Assembly: GCA_964602515.1 (NCBI GenBank)
Contig: CAZRRJ010000001.1
Coordinates: 744,001-808,000 of the forward strand
Source: Carboxylicivirga sp964602515
Lineage (GTDB): Bacteria > Bacteroidota > Bacteroidia > Bacteroidales > Marinilabiliaceae
Length of the DNA stretch: 64,000 bases
Direction of reading: 5' to 3'
Positions 9,559-17,877 of this stretch are shown here, piece by piece (position 1 is the first letter of the stretch; every line of letters begins with the position of its first letter). The translations under genes and the position numbers were made by a program. The notes below the pieces were generated by a model. It made no database searches, was not told the DNA's origin, and worked only from the letters and a program-made list of their open reading frames with translations.

Positions 9559-11367
9559 ATGAAGAACCTTGATTACGGCATCATAGGAAACTGCCGGAGT
9601 GCGGCTTTAGTTTCTAAAACCGGCTCTGTTGAATGGCTTTGCTTACCTCATTTCGCATCTCCCTCAGTCTTTGCCAGGATATTAGATGACAAAAAAGGTG
9701 GTTTTTTTAATATCAGGCCAACAGAAGACTTTGATACTGAACAGTTTTATCTGCCACAAACAAATATATTAGTAACTAAATATATTTGTGCATCAGGAGT
9801 ATTCGAGTTACACGACTTTATGCCACGTTATCGCAATGAAGATGGAGTATATTACACTCCACCTGATATTGTGAGATACATTAAACATATCTCAGGATCA
9901 GTTAATGTGATCATTAATTTTGACCCCAAATTACAATATGCCAAAAGCAATACATGTATTTCTGAAGGTGATGAGTATATTAAAGCCTATACAACAACTG
10001 GTGAATATGATTCAATATACCTGTATTCATCATTTGATAAGAAAAGTATAAAAGAAGGCCTCCCCTTAAAAATTAATCAGAACGAGTTTTTATTGCTGAG
10101 CTATAATCAAAAACTACTTCAGCAATCTACCTCCCGCTCTTACCTTAAACACCAGCGCACTAAAGTTTATTGGTTAAACTGGTCAGATAAAACAACTACT
10201 TTTAAAAAGTACGAAAATGAAATTATAAGAAGTGCCCTGGTACTTAAACTTCTGAATTACCAAAAATCGGGTGCTATTTTAGCCGCTGTTACTACATCGC
10301 TACCTGAAACAATTGGTGAAGTACGAAACTGGGATTACCGCTTCTGCTGGATCAGGGATGCTTCTATGGTGGTAAAAATAATGACTCAACTGGGTCATGA
10401 ACGTATTGCCGAACATTACCTAAACTTTATTATCAGCCTGATGCCCGATAAAGGCGAAAAAATGCAAATCATGTACGGTATTCATGGTGAAAAAAACCTG
10501 CATGAAATAGAGTTAGACCATTTAGAGGGTTATGAAGGAAGTAAGCCGGTTAGAATTGGAAATGCAGCATACGTTCAAAAACAAAACGATATTTATGGTA
10601 TTCTGATGGATGTTATCCTTCAGTATTTTGAATTGTTCAAAACTTCATTGGGTAACAGTGAAGATATTTGGACCATTGTAAGAAATATTGTTAAGGTTGT
10701 TGACGAAAACTGGCAGGAACCTGATAAAGGTATTTGGGAAATACGTAGCGAAGGAAAACACTTTACCTTTAGCAAGGTATTGTGCTGGGTTGCCATTAAC
10801 CGTGCTAAAAAAATAGCAAAACTTCTTAAACGCGAATCGTATGCTATAGAATGGGCAAAACTTGAAGAAAAAATTGAAAAGGATATCCATTCTAATGCCT
10901 GGTCTGATAAAAAACATACCTTTACCCAATCCTACGGCTCTAACGATTTGGACGCTGCTGTTCTGCTAATGGAGTCGTACGGCTTTATAAAAGCTGATGA
11001 CCAACGCTATAAAAAAACAGTTCTGGCTATTCAAAAGGAATTAGAACATGATGGTTTAATGTATCGTTATAAAAACGAAGATGACTTTGGAGAGCCACAG
11101 TCGGCCTTTACAATCTGTTCTTTCTGGCTTATTAATAGCTTATACAAAATTGGGCTTAAAAACGAAGCTACACGTAAATTTAAAGCCTTACTTAATTGTT
11201 CTAACCACTTAGGACTATTCAGCGAAGATCTGGACTTTAAAACACGACGTATGCTGGGTAATTTTCCACAGGCTTATTCGCATTTGGCAATTATTGAAAC
11301 GGCTATCACCCTATCCGGTGATGAAATTTCAAAAGAAGAGGAAATAATGAAAACCATCCGTCATTAA
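9559..11367 (+). CDS. GH15 glucoamylase/trehalase-family hydrolase
   Basis: A 602-residue protein with no signal peptide, so probably cytoplasmic. The N-terminal super-sandwich domain opens with DYGIIGNCRSAALVSKTGSVEWLCLP, a GH15 signature shortened here to its sense. The (alpha/alpha)6 domain follows, with NWDYRFCWIRDAS (257-269), the general-acid region WQEPDKGIWEIR (385-396) followed by KHFTFSKVLCWVA, and the second catalytic region GLFSED (552-557) with FPQAYSHLA. GH15 contains glucoamylases, isomaltose-type glucosidases and trehalases of the mycobacterial type; the sequence alone does not decide. Divergent arrangement with otsAB makes trehalose turnover or a linked glucan plausible. Confidence 0.85.
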   Translation: MKNLDYGIIGNCRSAALVSKTGSVEWLCLPHFASPSVFARILDDKKGGFFNIRPTEDFDTEQFYLPQTNILVTKYICASGVFELHDFMPRYRNEDGVYYTPPDIVRYIKHISGSVNVIINFDPKLQYAKSNTCISEGDEYIKAYTTTGEYDSIYLYSSFDKKSIKEGLPLKINQNEFLLLSYNQKLLQQSTSRSYLKHQRTKVYWLNWSDKTTTFKKYENEIIRSALVLKLLNYQKSGAILAAVTTSLPETIGEVRNWDYRFCWIRDASMVVKIMTQLGHERIAEHYLNFIISLMPDKGEKMQIMYGIHGEKNLHEIELDHLEGYEGSKPVRIGNAAYVQKQNDIYGILMDVILQYFELFKTSLGNSEDIWTIVRNIVKVVDENWQEPDKGIWEIRSEGKHFTFSKVLCWVAINRAKKIAKLLKRESYAIEWAKLEEKIEKDIHSNAWSDKKHTFTQSYGSNDLDAAVLLMESYGFIKADDQRYKKTVLAIQKELEHDGLMYRYKNEDDFGEPQSAFTICSFWLINSLYKIGLKNEATRKFKALLNCSNHLGLFSEDLDFKTRRMLGNFPQAYSHLAIIETAITLSGDEISKEEEIMKTIRH

Positions 11368-11386
11368 AATAATTGATAATCATTAC

Positions 11387-11537
11387 AAAAGAGGCTGTCC
11401 AAAAAGCAGAGTCCTTTGTCTTCAACAACTTTTCACCCTTAAATCTCTATAGGGAAGTTGTTGAAATTCACTTCAGGTTCAGAATAATACTGAATTTTGA
11501 CAAAGATTAAATCTTTACTTTTTGGACTGCCTCTTTT
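11387..11537. mobile_element. MITE-like 151-bp element with 20-bp terminal inverted repeats
   Basis: AAAAGAGGCTGTCCAAAAAG at 11387-11406 is repeated inverted at 11518-11537 with one mismatch. Inside, TTCAACAACTT and AAGTTGTTGAA form a nested hairpin. GAGGCTGTCCAAAAAG-like ends are common on Bacteroidota insertion sequences. No coding capacity is present, and no clear target duplication was found. It sits 19 bases after the GH15 stop and would also act as a strong hairpin in that transcript. Confidence 0.65.
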
Positions 11538-11822
11538 GGTTTATATACAATTTTACCCGGTAATATTATTGAAACTTAAAGCAAAAATCTTTTAAGAGCT
11601 TAAAACAACAAAGCTGAAAATTAAAGTCCCTTTAGATATTCAAGGTAAAATAAACCACAAGACCGTTTCTCCTTTTTATTCTTCACTAATCGCTTATTGT
11701 ATGTTAATTATTCAGTATTAGCTGTTGAGTAGCTTGTAAACATGAAGTCACATGTGCTGAAAAAGGCCCGGGTTTTGCAGGTATTATGAAGAATACTGTT
11801 ATACCTGTACTACGGATAAAAA

Positions 11823-11889
11823 GAATGACCCTCGACAAAATAAAAAATCATTCCCGACAAAATAAAAAATGACCCTCGACAGATTGTCT
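11823..11889. repeat. Three imperfect ~22-bp direct repeats
   Basis: Three tandem copies of a unit resembling ATGACCCTCGACAAAATAAA occur between 11823 and 11889. The middle copy has diverged at its 5' part and the last copy is truncated. The following hairpin carries an inverted version of the AAAATAAAAATGACC part. Confidence 0.6.
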
Positions 11890-11892
11890 GTT

Positions 11893-11944
11893 AGTAGTAG
11901 GTCATTTTTATTTTACCTTTAAAGTAAAACTACTTCCTACTACT
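11893..11944. repeat. Inverted repeat (hairpin) next to direct repeats
   Basis: AGTAGTAGG at 11893-11901 pairs with CCTACTACT at 11936-11944, and the internal ATTTTAC / GTAAAAC segments extend the pairing with a few mismatches. Function unknown. Confidence 0.55.
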
Positions 11945-12063
11945 TTTGTGTTATTACTTAGGTGTATCCGAACGGGCTTAAAGTTCTGGGCAATATGTAT
12001 TAGGCCGTTTGCTTACTTTGATACCTACCGACGTAGTGCCTGACACGCTCATCTAGCAGATAA

Positions 12064-12100
12064 AAATATATCCTGACACTAATTGCATCAGGATATATTT
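12064..12100. terminator. 13-bp stem-loop
   Basis: AAATATATCCTGA (12064-12076) pairs perfectly with its complement at 12088-12100 over an 11-base loop. It lies between the GH15 gene and a convergent operon, so it may stop transcripts from either side. Confidence 0.5.
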
Positions 12101-12135
12101 CTTTATCGTTAGTTGAATATTAACATTTAGTGTTA

Positions 12136-12170
12136 ACATTGTAGCTTTGACTACAATGTCAAATTTTTTC
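12136..12170 (+). terminator. Rho-independent terminator
   Basis: ACATTGTAG (12136-12144) and CTACAATGT (12151-12159) form a 9-bp stem followed on the plus strand by CAAATTTTTT. It could also fold on the minus strand at the end of the frameshifted lipoprotein gene. Confidence 0.6.
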
Positions 12171-12202
12171 TGCTTTTACTACTTAGACTCTTTAACTTTA
12201 TA

Positions 12203-12660
12203 TTAAAACTCTCGTTCAAAAGTAAACAAGCGCTTTACAATTAATTTACTATCATATTCTATTAATTCAGCATTGACTTGTCTTAATTCAAGAAATAACA
12301 TATGTGTTCCACCAGGAAGCATTCTATCTTCAAGGTAGTCATCAAAATTCGGTAGTTCAACTATCACATCTTCATTTGGCTTTAAATCTCCTGTCCAGGT
12401 TTCCTTGAATAACTAGTATTAGTTATATCAACCTCATATGCAAGCAAAAAACTACTGACCAAAAGATCTCCCACATTCAAAATCTTTACTTTTGGGATAA
12501 AAGTCGATGACTTATATAATTCTGGCACTTCATTAGGAGATACAACCTCAGAAATTTTAATTGCTAAACTGTCAATCTTTTCTTTATTACATGAAATAAA
12601 AACAAAGACAACACTAATAACCGCTACAATACGTTTTTTCACCATATTTAATTTCTTCAT
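12203..12660 (-). pseudogene. Lipoprotein with CARDB-like domain, single-base frameshift
   Basis: The first frame gives a signal peptide with lipobox (VVFVFISC, so Cys about residue 24) and residues up to EVDITNTS, then runs into a stop after 92 residues. The -1 frame continues at once with LFKETWTGDLKPNEDV and ends at 12203 with LIVKRLFTFEREF. Joined, the two parts read as an Ig-like CARDB-type domain (VKILNVGDLLVSSFLLAYEVD, then ETWTGDLKPNE, then MLPGGTHMLFLELR), each quoted piece being consistent with the family pattern. A one-base deletion near 12405-12415 explains the break. It is the last gene of a three-gene operon of exported proteins. It is either a true pseudogene or a consensus error. 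Confidence 0.7.
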
Positions 12661-12663
12661 TCG

Positions 12664-13168
12664 TTATTTAGCTTTAATTAATTTTAAAGAACTTGATAAA
12701 TCATCACCATTTACTATGACATTATACATGCCAGATTGTAGCTCTGAAATAATTAGCTTTTTCCCAATTCCAAATGGAGGCAAAAATCTTTTAATCAAAC
12801 TGCCATTTACACTAAATACATCAACATATCTCCAATCATAAAGACCATCCCCTGATACAATGCTAAAATAGTCATGAACCGGATTTGGCACAATCAGTAA
12901 CTCTCCGTCTTTAACTAAAGATTCATCATAACCTGATTTCACTTCCAAACTTCCAATAAACAAATCATCTTGTCCAACACTCTTAAGACTACTACCATTC
13001 AGAAGTATTTCATCTCGAAATAGCCATGTATCATTGTAGATATAAACTTCATCTATTGGGACATTACTACATATCCACCATAATACCTCCCAAATTAATA
13101 GTCTGAGCCAATAATGACATATTGGCAAAAACAGCTAATACCAGTATGAGAACTAATTGTTTTTTCAT
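12664..13168 (-). pseudogene. T9SS-sorted secreted protein, frameshifted after the signal peptide
   Basis: A start at 13168 encodes a good signal peptide (MKKQLVLILVLAVFANMSLL, then AQ) and TINLGG before a stop in frame. The shifted frame continues from about 13090 with WICSNVPIDEVYIYNDTW and runs to 12664. The C-terminal 80 residues are a type A T9SS sorting domain: LIVPNPVHDYFSI, VDVFSVNGSLIKR, SGMYNVIV, and a basic end KLIKAK. With the shift repaired the protein would be about 167 residues and exported through T9SS, either attached to the surface or released. The stop of this gene is 3 bases from the next start, indicating cotranscription. Confidence 0.7.
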
Positions 13169-13181
13169 ACTATCCATAACC

Positions 13182-14152
13182 TTAATCGTTTAGTTTATTT
13201 TTTAATTCATTAATTTCTTTTTGCTGCTCAATCAAATACAGCGTCAACTCCTCCACCTTCATCAACAGCAACTTATTCATTTCCGCCAGGTTCACGCCTC
13301 CTTCTTCCATCTCAGCTGCTGAGGGTATTTCCGGTAAGTGCTTATTGGTAAGTATAAAGGCTTCTACCTCGGATAAGTCTTTTAGTTGATAGTTGTCTTC
13401 GAAGACAAAGTCAGCGGTATTGCCATTGGCTGTATAGGTAATGTTATTGGCGGCAAGAGTGCCATTAAGTTGAAGGTCTTGCATACTGGCAAGGGTCACT
13501 TCTATTTCATGGGCTTTGATATTGCCGTTGACGTCGAGTTTGGCCGAGGGGGTTGGTGTACCGATGCCAACTTCACCATAATAGCCAATATTCACCATGG
13601 CTTCATCACCTCTTGATATCCTAAACCTTGGAACATTCGCCCATGTATTAGTAGAAATCGCTTCTACTGACCATACTTTACTATAATAAGCATCTCCTCT
13701 TTTGTGAGTAGAACCAAGCTCCACTCTCGCACATCTTTCCTGACTTGTTTCATTATAAGAATATGCAGCCTTTAAAATAGAGCTTACAGAAGCACCAGTG
13801 TTTGTACATAAAGCTTTAATATAAGTTGATTGATTGCTACTAAGAGTCTTTATCTCACCAGCATTTATAGTACCATTAACATCGAGTCTAACAGATGGAT
13901 TTAAATTACCAATTCCAATATTACCATTATCTAAGATGGTCAAATAACGTTTGTAAGAACCGTTATTCCAAAAACGGAAAGATTATTATGATTTTCATAG
14001 GATCTGGGGCCACTAATGTGCCAAAAACCCAAAGTATTCATTAAATTAAAAGAACTGCTAGTTTCATCTTTCTGTTCTGCGGTATAAGATGTTGGATTTT
14101 GCCCCCAAACAGCCCCACATACCAATACAATTAAAGTAGTTAGTTTTTTCAT
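13182..14152 (-). pseudogene. Secreted tail-fibre-like repeat protein, frameshifted
   Basis: The start at 14152 gives a signal peptide (MKKLTTLIVLVCGAVWGQ) and about 60 more residues to HNNLSVF, where the frame shifts; the other frame resumes with RFWNNGSYKRYLTILDNG and reads to 13182. The body carries GNIGIGNLNPSVRLDVNG and GEVGIGTPTPSAKLDVNG repeats, which are the G-x-G-T-x-x-P-x-x-x-L-D-V-x-G motif of Bacteroidota tail-fibre-like and cell-surface proteins. The C-terminal part HLPEIPSAAEMEEGGV followed by a coiled-coil (LLLMKVEELTLYLIEQQ) is a common ending in this group. The break lies near 13970-13981, beside a T5 run. It is the first gene of the three-gene operon. Confidence 0.75.
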
Positions 14153-14204
14153 TATTTGTTTTTTATTTAACAATACACCTATAATATTCATTAACAAGTC
14201 TCTA

Positions 14205-14560
14205 ATGAAAAACGATTCCCAATTACCTAAACTAAAGGCTTAACAAAATTAGTTATTAAAATAAAAAAATAAACAGGCACTTATGTGTACTTACTGTTGT
14301 GCTTTATTAATTACTATGTGATTAATAGGCTACTACTTAACATCAATAAAATTAATTACTCTATAATCTAAATTCCAACTTATTCATCTATACTGCCAAG
14401 GGAATTACAGGCAAGTGTTTGTTTGCTTTGATAAAAGGCTTTCTGTTCACATAGCTATTTAAGTTGACAGGTAACTTCAAAACCCAAATTAGTCCTATCC
14501 TAGAATTACTATACAGATTATTAATAGTGTACTGGAATAACTTTAAACCATTGAAAGGTC
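14205..14560. other. Intergenic region upstream of the exported-protein operon
   Basis: About 350 AT-rich bases between the tail-fibre-like gene and the IS-derived element. I see no supported gene or clear promoter box. Confidence 0.4.
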
Positions 14561-14964
14561 GTCCTAAATTAACTATACAGTTTTTCCCGGCGTCGAAAAG
14601 TTGTAGAGTTTATGCCTATCTCTTCGCAGTATTGTTTGAGTGTCTTTTCTTCTGGATTATAGCCTGAAATAATTTTAATCTTCTTTTGGGGAGGGAAATG
14701 TTCACACCTTTGTGATAGGTATTTGTCACTATTTTTACCAAATTTTATCAGCCTATCCTTTATGATGCTTTGATAACGGATATTGTATTCAGTCATAACA
14801 TCATCAATGCTCATCAGACCATCATAGATCTTAGAAACAAGTTCTCGCTTTAATTTATCGGGTAGAGTTTTTATCTTTTGCCCGTTTTTCAACTCACGTT
14901 CGTAGCCGAAATTTTCTTTTTATCTCATCCCAATTGCTCTTTTTGTGTATAGCTATTTTAGGAC
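14561..14964 (-). mobile_element. 404-bp IS3-like element carrying only an OrfA-type gene
   Basis: GTCCTAAATTAACTATACAG at 14561-14580 and its inverted counterpart at 14945-14964 match at 17 of 20 positions. Between them is a single helix-turn-helix gene and no integrase (OrfB) gene. This is what an internally deleted IS3-family copy would look like. I could not find a matching target duplication. Confidence 0.6.
14569..14892 (-). CDS. IS3-type OrfA-like helix-turn-helix protein
   Basis: A basic 107-residue protein beginning LPDKLKRELVSKIYDG and MSIDDVMTEYNIRYQSI, which matches the HTH part of IS3-family OrfA proteins, where it binds the transposon ends. A second helical segment near the C-terminus (LKQYCEEIGINSTTFRRREK) also looks like an HTH. 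Its coding sequence runs into the left inverted repeat. No OrfB partner follows, so it cannot transpose alone. It may be a relic or a stand-alone regulator. Confidence 0.55.
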   Translation of the reverse strand: MKNGQKIKTLPDKLKRELVSKIYDGLMSIDDVMTEYNIRYQSIIKDRLIKFGKNSDKYLSQRCEHFPPQKKIKIISGYNPEEKTLKQYCEEIGINSTTFRRREKLYS

Positions 14965-15033
14965 AAGACAATCCTTAACTTAGTGATATTATTATACCAG
15001 GCGAAGCACTTTCTTTTTAGAAAACAAAACAAA

Positions 15034-15052
15034 AGCCGGCAATCAGCCAGCT
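15034..15052 (-). terminator. Rho-independent terminator of the ferritin gene
   Basis: On the minus strand AGCTGGC and GCCGGCT pair (one G-U) over a 5-base loop and are followed by a T-rich tail (TTTGTTTTG). It lies 26 bases after the ferritin stop. Confidence 0.75.
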
Positions 15053-15077
15053 CTTATATTATTGCAATACTTATTCT

Positions 15078-15584
15078 TTACTCTGCACTCGCAGGTGCTT
15101 GCCCGCGCATACCCATAATATCACGATCAAACATATACAAATTGTGATCGCCCAGCAGACGTAACCGGTCATTAATAGAAGCAACAGAAGCTTCCTCTTC
15201 AATTTGTTCATTTACGAACCACTGAATCCAGTTATGTGTTGTAAAATCTTTTTCCTCAAGACAAACACCAACAATAGTATTAATCAGGCTACTTACATAC
15301 TGCTCATGTTTCAAAACTTCAGCAAATATTTCCTTAATATCTTTATACTCACCCGGAGGCTGTGCTATAGCCGGAATAATAGCTTTTCCACCACGCTCAT
15401 TAACGTACTTAATAAACTTAAGCATATGCACACGTTCTTCTTCTGCCTGTGCATAAAGCCATTTTGATGTTCCTTCATAGCCATTGGTATCAGCCCATAT
15501 AGCCATGGCTAAATATAAATTTGACGAATAAACCTCTTTCTCAATCTGGTTAACCAACACCTCTTCAACTTTCTTATTAAGCAT
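15078..15584 (-). CDS. ftnA: Non-haem ferritin
   Basis: A 168-residue iron-storage protein of the bacterial FtnA type, forming a 24-subunit shell that oxidises and stores iron. Ferroxidase-centre residues are all present: E17, Y24, E50 and H53 in the motif EEERVHM, E94, Q127 and E130 in NEQIEEE. Length and sequence match the family. A TATCTTTG -7 box lies 35 bases before the ATG. It is divergent from the carboxylase operon. Confidence 0.95.
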   Translation of the reverse strand: MLNKKVEEVLVNQIEKEVYSSNLYLAMAIWADTNGYEGTSKWLYAQAEEERVHMLKFIKYVNERGGKAIIPAIAQPPGEYKDIKEIFAEVLKHEQYVSSLINTIVGVCLEEKDFTTHNWIQWFVNEQIEEEASVASINDRLRLLGDHNLYMFDRDIMGMRGQAPASAE

Positions 15585-15618
15585 AACTGTTTAGAATTTT
15601 AATTTTTCTTAATCCATT

Positions 15619-15626
15619 CAAAGATA
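15619..15626 (-). promoter_or_regulatory. -7 box (TATCTTTG) for ferritin
   Basis: A minus-strand TAnnTTTG match 35 bases upstream of the ferritin start. I see no Fur-box palindrome. Confidence 0.4.
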
Positions 15627-15820
15627 CGTATTAATAAACCATTGAATATAACCTGGTGTTTTGAGTGAAGCTTATTTATATTCATTCCACACAATTATCT
15701 CATTTTTCTTGGAATATTGATTTTTATCATCATTTTTGCAATTAAGATTTTATGGTCTTTTAATTCTTTTTAGAACATTTTCGCCGTTATTTTTTTTATA
15801 AATGAAACCTTTATTCCATT

Positions 15821-17335
15821 ATGATTAAAAAAGTCTTAGTCGCCAACCGTGGTGAAATTGCCGTTCGGGTTATGCGCTCATGCCGGGAGATGGGTATCCG
15901 TTCTATCGCCATTTATTCCGAAGCAGACCGCACTGCCATGCATGTAAGATATGCCGACGAAGCCTACTGTGTAGGCCCTGCAAGCTCGGCAGAGAGTTAT
16001 CTTAATATTGCTAATATTATTGCTGTAGCCCAATCAGCCAAAGCCGATGCAATTCATCCCGGTTATGGTTTTTTATCTGAAAATGCACAGTTTGCCGAGG
16101 CAGTTGCTAAAGCCAATATCATCTTTATTGGCCCTTCTGTACACGCCATTAATACAATGGGCGATAAATTAACGGCTCGCCAGTTAATGATTGACTCTAA
16201 TGTTCCAGTTGTGCCCGGCACAAAAGAGAGCATTGATGATCCTGCACACCTTAAGGAAATAGCATCTGAAATAGGCTATCCTGTTATGCTAAAAGCCAGT
16301 GCAGGTGGCGGTGGTAAAGGTATGCGCCTTGTGCGAGAAGAAAAAGATTTGATAAATGCGTGTGAAATGGCTAAATCAGAAGCACGTTCAGCCTTTGGCG
16401 ATGATGCTGTTTACATCGAAAAATATATTGAATCACCCCATCATATTGAGTTTCAGATAATGGCTGACCAGCATGGTAACTACGTTCATTTATTTGAGCG
16501 GGAATGTTCTGTACAACGTCGCCATCAAAAAGTGGTGGAAGAAACTCCATCGCCATTAATGACAAAGACACTGCGTCAGAAAATGGGAGAACAAGCCATT
16601 GCTGCAGCAAAAACGGTTAATTACGTAGGTGCAGGTACAGTTGAGTTTCTGGTTGATGACAGCCTTAATTTCTACTTCCTGGAAATGAATACCCGCCTGC
16701 AAGTGGAGCACCCTATTACAGAACGAACCACTGGTATTGATTTGGTTAAAGCACAAATTAATGTGGCTAATGGTCTGCCACTTTCTTTTAAACAAGAAGA
16801 TCTGCTACAGAACGGCCATGCCATTGAATGCCGAATTTATGCTGAAGATCATAAAAACAATTTTATGCCTTGCCCCGGCGTAGTAAAAAATATATCAGAA
16901 CCACTGGGGCTTGGTATCAGAACAGACGGGTACGTATACGAAGGCTATGAAATACCATTTCATTACGACCCGATGATTTCAAAACTTATCTCGTGGGCAC
17001 CCACTCGAAAAGAAGCCATTGAACGTATGAAAAGGGCCTTATACGAATATAAAATTACGGGTGTAAAAACATCCATTCCTTTTGTGTCGCGTATTATGCA
17101 CGCTAAAGAATTTGTTGATGGCCAATACAACACCCACTTTATAGAACAAAATATGGACTTTCTGATGAGCGATGAGGATAATTGTTCGAACTACTGTGAA
17201 GACATTGCCCTTTTTGTGGCCTATTTAGACTATACCGAAAAAATTAAAGAAGCAGCTGATAAAACAAATGTAGCAACACCTAACCGTTCAGGCTGGAAAG
17301 AATATGCACGACGTAAAAATATTTTACGCCTTTAA
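15821..17335 (+). CDS. accC: Biotin carboxylase subunit of acyl-CoA carboxylase
   Basis: A 504-residue ATP-grasp enzyme that carboxylates biotin on the carrier protein using bicarbonate and ATP. The N-terminal pre-ATP-grasp domain starts KKVLVANRGEIAVRVMRS. The ATP-binding loop KASAGGGGKGMRLV, the region ERECSVQRRHQKVVEE and the catalytic EMNTRLQVEHPITE are all intact. It is somewhat longer than E. coli AccC, having a C-terminal tail of about 50 residues. It is followed within 11 bases by the carrier protein and then a carboxyltransferase, so the three form one complex, most likely propionyl-CoA carboxylase in the succinate-propionate route (inference from the carboxyltransferase type). Confidence 0.93.
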   Translation: MIKKVLVANRGEIAVRVMRSCREMGIRSIAIYSEADRTAMHVRYADEAYCVGPASSAESYLNIANIIAVAQSAKADAIHPGYGFLSENAQFAEAVAKANIIFIGPSVHAINTMGDKLTARQLMIDSNVPVVPGTKESIDDPAHLKEIASEIGYPVMLKASAGGGGKGMRLVREEKDLINACEMAKSEARSAFGDDAVYIEKYIESPHHIEFQIMADQHGNYVHLFERECSVQRRHQKVVEETPSPLMTKTLRQKMGEQAIAAAKTVNYVGAGTVEFLVDDSLNFYFLEMNTRLQVEHPITERTTGIDLVKAQINVANGLPLSFKQEDLLQNGHAIECRIYAEDHKNNFMPCPGVVKNISEPLGLGIRTDGYVYEGYEIPFHYDPMISKLISWAPTRKEAIERMKRALYEYKITGVKTSIPFVSRIMHAKEFVDGQYNTHFIEQNMDFLMSDEDNCSNYCEDIALFVAYLDYTEKIKEAADKTNVATPNRSGWKEYARRKNILRL

Positions 17336-17346
17336 AAATCATTGTT

Positions 17347-17859
17347 ATGCCCATAGAACTTAAAATAGATACGCGAATAGCACGAATCAACATTCTTGAA
17401 CAGGTTGGCACTAAATATAAGGTCAAAATTGATGATAGAATTTACGATTTAGACCTCAAAAAAGTAGAAGCAGACGCCTATTCTATCCTGCTTGATGGCC
17501 ACTCCATTAATATGGAAATGATTGAAGGCGAAAGCCTGAACCATTACAAGGTAAATACGATTAATAATTACTACGAAATAGAAGTCATTGATGCCGCAAC
17601 ACGTTACCGTAAGCGTTTGGGTAGTGATGTTGAAGAAGGTGGAAACATCATATCAACCCCAATGCCGGGTAAAATTGTAAAAATACTTGTTAATGAAGGT
17701 GATAAAATTGAAAAAGGACAAACCGTTGTTATCGTCTCTGCCATGAAAATGGAAAGTGAGTATAAAAGCGCTGTTGATGGTATAGTTAAACACATACATG
17801 TTAATGAAGGCGATGCCGTAGAAGGCCACCAGCCTTTAGTAGAAATTGAAAGTGAATAA
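17347..17859 (+). CDS. Biotin carboxyl carrier protein
   Basis: A 170-residue carrier. The C-terminal biotinyl domain (about residues 98-170) holds the biotinylation motif SAMKMES with the target lysine at 134, and the flanking GKIVKILVNEGDKIEKGQ strand pattern. The N-terminal 90 residues are a beta-rich domain, probably contacting the other subunits. It is encoded between the biotin carboxylase and carboxyltransferase with gaps of 11 and 18 bases. Confidence 0.93.
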   Translation: MPIELKIDTRIARINILEQVGTKYKVKIDDRIYDLDLKKVEADAYSILLDGHSINMEMIEGESLNHYKVNTINNYYEIEVIDAATRYRKRLGSDVEEGGNIISTPMPGKIVKILVNEGDKIEKGQTVVIVSAMKMESEYKSAVDGIVKHIHVNEGDAVEGHQPLVEIESE

Positions 17860-17877
17860 TTATCAGATGTATTTGTT

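Noticed and set aside
10645..10929. Antisense frame inside GH15
   Set aside because: Shadow of the GH15 coding sequence, whose motifs are clear in the other strand.
11823..11889. CRISPR or attachment site
   Set aside because: Only three imperfect tandem copies, no spacers, no integrase or tRNA beside it.
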